Below, one piece after another: positions 57,857 to 64,000 of a DNA stretch of 64,000 nucleotides. Within the stretch, counting starts at the first letter, position 1. Each line of letters starts with the position of its first letter. The stretch comes from Leptospira perolatii. Lineage in GTDB: Bacteria > Spirochaetota > Leptospiria > Leptospirales > Leptospiraceae. The notes under the pieces were generated by a model that did no database searches, was not told the DNA's origin, and saw nothing but the letters and a program-made list of their open reading frames with translations. The position numbers were made by a program, and so were the translations under genes. The stretch is from positions 68,949 through 132,948 of the forward strand of contig NZ_NPDZ01000010.1 in the NCBI RefSeq assembly GCF_002811875.1, in the 5' to 3' direction.

Positions 57857-57942
57857 AAACGTTCGCTCCCTTGCTTTAGTCTTTTTGAGCTACCGAGTAG
57901 GACCCAAATTGTAGAATACTGGAGCCTTTTTGAATTTCTCGC

Positions 57943-58539
57943 TTATAGTTTATCAATTTTTAAATTAGCAGATTCTTTTGGAGAAGAGATATCCAGCTCG
58001 AATTTTCGGATCGGAGTTCCGCCGAACGCCCAAAGTATTCGATTCCAGGTGCTCGGCTTCGAAAAAAGGCATTCGGGGGGCAAAGAATTTGCAGCCTGTT
58101 CAGAGAGTTGGAATCTGAAAAACTCAATTTTGCCGGGGCTGATGATTCTTGCAGGAACTTCCCAGTTTTCCGCAAAACAAACCAGTCCTTCGTTCGTACT
58201 TACTTTGGCTTGAAAGATTAGATTGGATTCGGGAAAAGAAATTTCAGAACTTGCTTGGTTTCGCATGAATAAGAAAAAAACCGGAAAGTTGCCGCTCCCT
58301 TCTCGATTGGAGGAGACCCTTACTTGGATTCCGGAGATCGAAGCTTGATTGGATTCTTTGCGGCCCGTAAATGCAAGCGGGTTCATGATCCTAGCGACCA
58401 CGGCAAGAATAAACATTAAGAGAATCAGATCGATGAAAAGAATCAATCGGGTCTTAGATTTGTCCTTGGATCTTTCCCGATTCTGCTTTAGAAATTCCTG
58501 AAATTCTTCAGGGGATCTGGAATGGTATCCTTTAGCCAT
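57943..58539 (-). CDS. hypothetical single-pass membrane protein
   Basis: A charged cytoplasmic N-terminus (SPEEFQEFLKQNRERSKDKS) is followed by one membrane helix (about 31-49, LILFIDLILLMFILAVVA) and an extracytoplasmic beta-rich part (about 65-195) with two Cys residues (GLVCFAENW, PPECLFSKPS). No named domain is seen. It begins 8 bases inside the end of the nnr gene, so coupled expression with NAD(P)HX repair is likely. Confidence 0.76.
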   Translation of the reverse strand: MAKGYHSRSPEEFQEFLKQNRERSKDKSKTRLILFIDLILLMFILAVVARIMNPLAFTGRKESNQASISGIQVRVSSNREGSGNFPVFFLFMRNQASSEISFPESNLIFQAKVSTNEGLVCFAENWEVPARIISPGKIEFFRFQLSEQAANSLPPECLFSKPSTWNRILWAFGGTPIRKFELDISSPKESANLKIDKL

Positions 58540-59989
58540 GTGCTATTACCTTCCGAATGCTTTTGCGAATTTTACCCGCAGTAGGATATCCTTCTCGATT
58601 TGCCGCCAAGATGGAGAGCAAACTATGGGATAACCGAACTGAATCGGCAATATTTTCTCCTTTTGCCAAGAAGAAAGCAATCATTCCAGCGAGTACATCT
58701 CCTGTTCCCATCACCGCAAGCTTTGGATCCTGGCCCCGCCAAAAGTAAGATTTAGCCTCCGGGGTGCAAAGTATAGAAACATAACTTTTTAGAAGCAGAT
58801 AGCAAGACTTTTCCTTTGCCCATACTTTAGCGTCTTCCCATGCTTGCGGCAAAGAAGAATAGGTCTTTCCTGAGATCTGACTCCATTCTCCGATATGCGG
58901 GGTCAAAAGAGTATTCTTCCCTAGTTCGAGTTTGGAGATCGGAAGAATCGCGCCTGCATCTACTACGATCGGGATTCTTTGGGGCAGAGACCATTGGATT
59001 GCTGAATCTTCTCTGGAAAGACCGGGACCTAATACAATCACTTTCGCCTTTTTTAGAAAATTGGAATGAAACGGATTTTCCTTCGGATTCCAATTCTCGA
59101 TCATAAGAGAAGGATCTTTTTTTAAGACCTTTTGAATCGTTTTCTCTGAAGGACTTAGTATGGTAGAAATTCCTCCGCCTAATTCATGGAAGGTGAGAAC
59201 CGAGGACAAAATCGCACCGGTCATTCCTTGAGAGCCTCCCAGAAAAAAAGCCGAGCCGTTTCCATATTTATGAGAACTCGGATCTCTATGAAGATAAGGT
59301 TGGATTTCCTCTATTTTCGCTGGTAAAAGTACTTTCGCTTCGGTAGAAAATTCTTCTCTTTTGAATCCGATTGGATGAAAAGTTTTCTTCGAAATCTTTT
59401 CAGGGAAGATCAGGTTTCTCAGTTTGGGCATTCCGATTTCTGCGATAGCATCAGGAACAAACGGTGCCTTTGCTTCTGGATCATAGCCGGAGATGCAGTC
59501 TATGCTAATTACGAATTTACGAATATCCGATCTGGATTGCAGTTTGCGAATTTCAGATATTGCGTTTTCTACTACGCCCGTAAGTTTTCCTCGAAATCCT
59601 GTTCCGAGCAAAGCGTCAACGACCAGGATTTGTTCCGAAAAATCCGAAGCTTTGAATTTTTCCAGGGGTAGCAGTTCGGCTCCCGAAGTTTCTGCGAGAT
59701 TCTTGTAAAAGATCGTTTCTTCCGAATGAGTTCCTTCCTTAAAGAACACTTTGCACTTGATTTTCTCCGCACTTAGAAAATGTGCCAAAGCAAAACCGTC
59801 TCCACCGTTATTTCCAGAGCCGGAAAGTATGACGATTTGCTTATATTCTAAAAATTGCGAATACCATGTTTGAAAAATGGAAAGCGCGGCAAAACCCATC
59901 AGGATTTCTGCCCTAATCCCCGATTCGGAAATAGAGATTTTATCTAAATCCTGACTTTCCTGATCGGAGAATAGGTTTTCGCTCTTCAT
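58532..59989 (-). CDS. nnr: bifunctional NAD(P)HX epimerase / dehydratase
   Basis: This enzyme repairs hydrated NADH and NADPH. The N-terminal epimerase (YjeF_N, about 10-215) has VILSGSGNNGGDGFALAHF (about 53-71). The C-terminal ADP-dependent dehydratase (about 235-480) has GNGSAFFLGGSQGMTGAI (about 242-259) and AVMGTGDVLAGMIAFFLAKG (about 429-448), including the catalytic Asp in GTGD. 485 residues is typical for the fused form. The start lies after the lipoprotein stop with a 13-base gap. Confidence 0.95.
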   Translation of the reverse strand: MKSENLFSDQESQDLDKISISESGIRAEILMGFAALSIFQTWYSQFLEYKQIVILSGSGNNGGDGFALAHFLSAEKIKCKVFFKEGTHSEETIFYKNLAETSGAELLPLEKFKASDFSEQILVVDALLGTGFRGKLTGVVENAISEIRKLQSRSDIRKFVISIDCISGYDPEAKAPFVPDAIAEIGMPKLRNLIFPEKISKKTFHPIGFKREEFSTEAKVLLPAKIEEIQPYLHRDPSSHKYGNGSAFFLGGSQGMTGAILSSVLTFHELGGGISTILSPSEKTIQKVLKKDPSLMIENWNPKENPFHSNFLKKAKVIVLGPGLSREDSAIQWSLPQRIPIVVDAGAILPISKLELGKNTLLTPHIGEWSQISGKTYSSLPQAWEDAKVWAKEKSCYLLLKSYVSILCTPEAKSYFWRGQDPKLAVMGTGDVLAGMIAFFLAKGENIADSVRLSHSLLSILAANREGYPTAGKIRKSIRKVIAHG

Positions 59990-60002
59990 AAGTATGGTCG
60001 GA

Positions 60003-61184
60003 TTATTTCCATTTATGGATTTCTAAATATCCCGAACGGATTCTCGCGGAATAGATCTCGTCGTTTGAGTCCATCCAAGTTTCTCTCCAGAGGCCTCTCG
60101 GAGGTGGATAATTTAACCTGATATTGTTCACATGATTTCCGTCGTCGTCGTGAACCTGCAGTCGAATGGAATTCCCTTCTTCTATTTCCGTTTCCCATAT
60201 AAAGAAATTGTCGTCGTTTAATAACCAGAACAGGGTTTCAGAAGGATCTTGGATTTCTTTAATCGGAATTACGGTCTTGTTGTCCAGATCTAACTTATAA
60301 ATTTTTCTGGATTTGAATCTGCCTGACTTCACCTCGTAAAAACTGAAGGAAGCAAGGAAATATTCTCCTTCAGAATGAGGCAGAATATTATCCAAATACC
60401 AAGTATTTCCATCAGAATCCGAATTTACGGAATTCTTGAAATCGTTGGAATCCACCCGGATCTTTAGCTTTCCGTTTTCGTCAAATTCGGTCATTCTCAT
60501 CTCTCCGCCCGATCTATGATAAACGAAGATGGAATCGTTCTTTCCGGCTTCCAGGCGCTCGATGTAGCCAAATGGAACTGAACCTCCGACTCCATCTGAA
60601 TAAATGGTCTGGACCAGTTTTCCGGAATCATTAATTTTTAGTAAAACAGATGGTAAGGCTTCTTCGGCTTCCGTCTGAAATTCCCCTGACTTTTTGGTAA
60701 AAATATTTTCGGGAGCTCTGTCGGATTTTACATCGGAAGGAGCAATTCTAGATTGCACATACACATCATCTGAAGAAGAGACAGTGATCAGTCCTATTCT
60801 TCCCAGTTTCATATTGTAGATTTTCAGTTTATCCGAAGACTTTTCTTTAGGATTTCCTAAAATGAATTTAATATCACCATCCGTAGTATAACATTTAATT
60901 AAAGATTGCTCAAAGTCGGGAACATACATGAGTCCGGAAGCAATCGCGATCTGGCTAGGAACGTTGGTCGGCACTCGATTGACGATATTAACTTGCAGTT
61001 CTTTGAGTTCTTTTCCTAATTTTACCCTTCCGTACAAGTAAGGATTGTAGTCATCGACTCTAAACTTGGAGCAAGAGCCCAGAGTAAGTACCAGTGACAG
61101 GAAAATAATAAAAACTTTTGGAGAAGGGTACTTTGTTTTAAGTGTTTCTTTTTGATCTTTTAATACAAACATGTTTCTATTCAT
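60003..61184 (-). CDS. propeller-like lipoprotein encoded before rimP
   Basis: Signal peptide with a lipobox at LGSC (Cys about 38), so it is probably lipid-anchored. The mature part repeats the pattern of a beta-propeller (NHL-like blades): QIAIASGLMYVPDFEQSLIK, GLITVSSSDDVYVQSR, YIERLEAGKNDSIFVYHR, EFDENGKLKIRVDS and WMDSNDEIYSARIRSGYLEI. Such proteins often bind ligands or partners. It is divergent from rimP, with a 294-base region between. I know a similar lipoprotein in this genomic place in other Leptospira only from memory. Confidence 0.8.
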   Translation of the reverse strand: MNRNMFVLKDQKETLKTKYPSPKVFIIFLSLVLTLGSCSKFRVDDYNPYLYGRVKLGKELKELQVNIVNRVPTNVPSQIAIASGLMYVPDFEQSLIKCYTTDGDIKFILGNPKEKSSDKLKIYNMKLGRIGLITVSSSDDVYVQSRIAPSDVKSDRAPENIFTKKSGEFQTEAEEALPSVLLKINDSGKLVQTIYSDGVGGSVPFGYIERLEAGKNDSIFVYHRSGGEMRMTEFDENGKLKIRVDSNDFKNSVNSDSDGNTWYLDNILPHSEGEYFLASFSFYEVKSGRFKSRKIYKLDLDNKTVIPIKEIQDPSETLFWLLNDDNFFIWETEIEEGNSIRLQVHDDDGNHVNNIRLNYPPPRGLWRETWMDSNDEIYSARIRSGYLEIHKWK

Positions 61185-61315
61185 GCCAAAACTTAGAGTG
61201 ATTTTAATCTTTTAGATGTTTCGGTACCATTCCTGTCTCTCGATCAGAAAACAAGCGTTTTCGCAAGCCTTCACTTTGGTTCGCCAACTCCTGGCTGCTC
61301 CGCACTAAAATTTAC

Positions 61316-61344
61316 TTTACACCAGGGTTTCGCCTAAATACTTT
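61316..61344 (+). promoter_or_regulatory. candidate promoter for rimP-nusA-infB
   Basis: TTTACA (61316-61321), 17 bases and TACTTT (61339-61344) form a moderate sigma-70-like match in the 294-base region upstream of rimP. No riboswitch or tRNA was recognised in this region; the remainder is a leader of about 130 bases. Confidence 0.35.
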
Positions 61345-61478
61345 GAAAGGATATCGGGAACCACCCTTTCATCGGGGAATTACCTAAGGGAGAAATTCAG
61401 CAGAATAACTTCCGAAATCAGGGATTTCCTCCGTTTCAACGGATAGGCGGGTTCAGAGACTCTCAGTAAGGCCTGCAA

Positions 61479-61966
<488 letters not shown>

Positions 61967-61970
<4 letters not shown>

Positions 61971-63328
61971 TTATGGCAGTTAAGAAGAATCAAGCTGAAG
62001 GCAATCTGTTGGAAGCAATCCAGCAATTTTGCGCCGATAAATCCCTCGACCGTGAGGCGGTGATGGGGGTCATCCGTGATTCTTTAATTACGGCGTATAA
62101 AAAGAAGTCCGGATTAGAAAGTATAGATGACGAAGAGAATCCAATCAAAGTGGAATTTTCTTCTTCCGGGAATGATAACGTAGTCATCATAGTTCCTCGC
62201 AAAGTTGTGGAAGGAACACCTACCAACGGCTTAGAAATCTCCGTTGAGGATGCGCAATTATCTGATAAAGAATCCAAGATCGGCGATACTTTAGAATTTC
62301 GTGAAAAGCCAATGGAGCTTTCCAGAATCATCTCTAGCCAAGCAAAGCAAATGGTTTTCCAAAGACTTCGCGATATGGAAAAAGAACTCTTGTACAATGA
62401 ATACAAGGTGAAAGAAGGCGAACTTACACACGGATATTTCCAGAGATGGAAAAAGGACGCGATGTCCATAGACCTGGGCAAAGTAGAAGGAATCATGCCG
62501 AAAAGAGAGCAGAATCCTGGTGAAAAGTATCACAGTGGAGACAGGCTCAAAGCAATCATACAAAGAGTGGAACTTCGTCCTCGAGAACCGATTCCAGTAA
62601 TTACTTTATCTAGAGCTTCTGCGGATTTTGTCAGAAAGCTATTTGAAATGGAAATTCCGGAAATCTACGACGGACTCGTAGAGATTGTAAACGTGGCCAG
62701 GCAGCCTTCCATTCGGACAAAAGTGGTGGTTCACGCGACTAGGGGTGATATTGACCCAGTAGGTGCATGCGTCGGAATGAAAGGGGTTCGCATTCAATCC
62801 ATCGTTCGCGAACTCGGAAACGAAAGAATCGATATCGTTCAATATTCTAGTGATCCGACCGAGTTTATTGCAAATGCGATTTCTCCTGCAAAACCTTTCG
62901 ATGTAAAAGTAGATAGTATCGGTAGAGAAGCAATGGTGATCGTGCCGGAAGAGCAACTTTCTCTCGCGATCGGAATTAACGGCTCTAACGTCAAGTTGGC
63001 ATCTCAGCTAACCGGTTTTAGGATTGATATCAAAACGATTGCACAATACAACGAAGAGTTTTCTTCTCCAGAAGCTAGGGAAAGGTTGGAAAGACTGTTT
63101 AGCCCGAGCGTCGAAGAAGAAGACGATGGAAAAACTGCATTGGAAGATCTTCCAGGTTTATCAGCTCGTCTCATTGATTTGTTACGAAGTGCTGGTATAA
63201 ATGACGTGGAAACCTTGATCGAAATTAGCCAGGATGATCTGGCGAAACTCCCAGGAATTGGACAGACGACTGCGGGTCAGATCTTAAGAATCTTGGCCGA
63301 ATCTGTGGAGTGGGTGGAGGAGGGCTAA
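61967..63328 (+). CDS. nusA: transcription termination/antitermination factor NusA
   Basis: NusA binds RNA polymerase and nascent RNA to control pausing and termination. Order: N-terminal polymerase-binding domain (about 10-120), S1 domain (about 145-210, ELTHGYFQRWKKDAMSIDLG), KH1 and KH2 (about 240-360, CVGMKGVRIQSIVRELGNER and EEQLSLAIGINGSNVKLASQ), then a helix-hairpin-helix C-terminal part (LEDLPGLSARL; KLPGIGQTTAGQILRIL). 453 residues fits. The TTG at 61967 overlaps rimP; the ATG at 61973 is also possible. Confidence 0.97.
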
Positions 63329-63399
63329 TCCCTCGAATCCCCGAGAGGAGGGCGGGAGTGATCCGATCACTTCTACCCTTTGCATGACCAGGAAGAACT

Positions 63400-64000
63400 A
63401 TGGAAGATAAGAACAAGACAATCAAGGAAAAGCTGCAAGGGACCGGGGCCTCCGACGCTGGCAAGAAGAAGAAACTTGTGATCAAGAAGAAGGCGGATGA
63501 AAAGCCGACTCCTTCCTCGCAGAGCAAGAAAGAGTCTCAAGCGGAACAGCATCCTTCTCCGAAAGCATCTCCACACACGCAAAGAGAGAGCGCAGCTCCA
63601 AAGCAATCATACCAAAGTACTCATAAGGACAGAGAACCTCTCCACAGCGAAGAGCGTTCTCGCCCGGAACCTACACAGAAAGTACCTTTAGAACCCGACA
63701 CCTCTGAATCTGGAGAAGCTCCTTCTCCTTTCAAACGAGAAGACAACAATATCATAGTCTCTCGTCCGAACCAAAGACCTACATTCTCCAGCCCTAATAG
63801 ACCAGAGGGATATCGTGGAGATCGCGGCGGTCAAGGAGGCCAAGGCGGCGGCTACCAAGGTCGTGAAGGCGGCGGCGGTGGATATCGTGGCGGTCAAGGA
63901 GGCCAAGGCGGAGGCTACCAAGGTCGTGAAGGCGGCGGCGGTGGACGACGCGGCGGCGCCCCCCGCCGCCGCCGCCGCGGCGGGGGCGGCGGCGGCGGGG
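63400..64000 (+). CDS. infB: translation initiation factor IF-2, N-terminal part (cut by window end)
   Basis: About 200 codons are present, preceded by a GGAAG site. The start MEDKNKTIKEKLQ and the long, charged, low-complexity N-terminal region match the variable IF-2 N-terminus, and the order rimP-nusA-infB is classic. Residues 25-110 are Lys/Ser/Pro/Glu-rich. From about residue 141 a Gly/Gln/Arg/Tyr-rich tract carries two 21-residue repeats and then becomes polyglycine/polyarginine. The GTPase domains lie beyond the window. The identification is by position and N-terminal character. Confidence 0.85.
   Translation, partial: MEDKNKTIKEKLQGTGASDAGKKKKLVIKKKADEKPTPSSQSKKESQAEQHPSPKASPHTQRESAAPKQSYQSTHKDREPLHSEERSRPEPTQKVPLEPDTSESGEAPSPFKREDNNIIVSRPNQRPTFSSPNRPEGYRGDRGGQGGQGGGYQGREGGGGGYRGGQGGQGGGYQGREGGGGGRRGGAPRRRRRGGGGGGG
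63826..63951 (+). repeat. two 63-base tandem repeats inside infB
   Basis: Bases 63826-63888 and 63889-63951 are near-identical copies differing at a few positions until the last 8 or so bases. Each encodes a 21-residue Gly-rich unit of the type GGQGGQGGGYQGREGGGGG. Repeat-number changes here would vary IF-2 length between strains. Confidence 0.85.
63961..64000. repeat. pure G/C self-complementary run at window end
   Basis: From 63949 to 64000 the sequence contains no A or T. The first 18 bases of 63961-64000 pair with the last 18 with one mismatch, forming a near-perfect foldback. It is compositionally unlike the rest of the window. It may be a true poly-Gly/Arg tract or an end-of-assembly artefact. 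Confidence 0.7.

Noticed and set aside
57545..58213. 222-codon plus-strand frame antisense to the SnoaL-like gene and membrane protein
   Set aside because: Both opposite-strand genes have coherent folds; this translation is low-complexity and lacks any motif.

Overview
The window reads as a stretch of a Leptospira chromosome. The evidence is the set of spirochete-type gene neighbourhoods (opgG/opgH, cdaA-cdaR, rpsB to proS-trpBA, rimP-nusA-infB), leptospiral lipoboxes, two bactofilins, a CHASE2 adenylate cyclase, many TTG/GTG starts and moderate base composition. The genus call rests on recognised proteins and gene order, not on a marker search, and I cannot name the species. Almost all of it is ordinary chromosome: dense genes, frequent 4-base start/stop overlaps, no transposase, no CRISPR array and no tRNA or rRNA gene that I can see.

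Layout. 1-2200: a doubtful small ORF, an inverted repeat and a large conserved hypothetical protein. 2202-6692: glutamate synthase large subunit (gltB). 6855-11047: opgG, a small membrane protein and opgH, for periplasmic glucans. 11048-12026: a gene-poor, hairpin-rich gap followed by a lone SLATT-domain membrane protein, a family best known from predicted defence and nucleotide-signalling systems. 12021-19743 (minus): lytic transglycosylase, then citrate synthase and three RNA/SAM methyltransferase-type genes and a GT-B-like protein in overlapping order. 19803-28203: hypotheticals, an alpha/beta hydrolase, bactofilin 1, pdxA, a TPR protein, an MFS carrier and a lipoprotein. 28197-29204 (minus): an MraY/WecA-like phosphosugar transferase.

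29337-45337 is one long co-directional block: dapA-dapB (lysine/diaminopimelate), cdaA-cdaR (cyclic di-AMP), acpS, a tiny orphan TPR protein, bactofilin 2, a DUF4321-like protein, rpsB-tsf-pyrH-frr (translation and nucleotides), uppS-cdsA-dxr-rseP (isoprenoid, lipid, envelope stress), proS and trpB-trpA. Cell-wall precursors, lipid carrier, c-di-AMP and protein synthesis are thus placed together. Next come a CHASE2 adenylate cyclase, dxs (second isoprenoid-pathway gene), a TPR protein and a GNAT acetyltransferase.

50899-61184 is more accessory: a possible DUF1285 protein, a small lipoprotein, a conserved hypothetical, an 844-residue protein with an N-terminal cyclic-nucleotide-binding-like domain and a large unassigned remainder, a NamZ/DUF1343 muramidase-like protein, a SnoaL-like protein, the NAD(P)HX repair enzyme and a propeller-like lipoprotein. 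The window closes with rimP-nusA-infB; infB is cut by the window end inside a glycine/arginine-rich low-complexity tract that becomes pure G/C and self-complementary.

Best candidates for new biology: the solitary SLATT protein, the small gene that may be a detached N-terminal part of OpgH, the 844-residue CNB-like fusion, and the orphan cyclase-type TPR peptide. The RlmI-like methyltransferase appears to need a CTG (or other non-standard) start to keep its conserved N-terminus.
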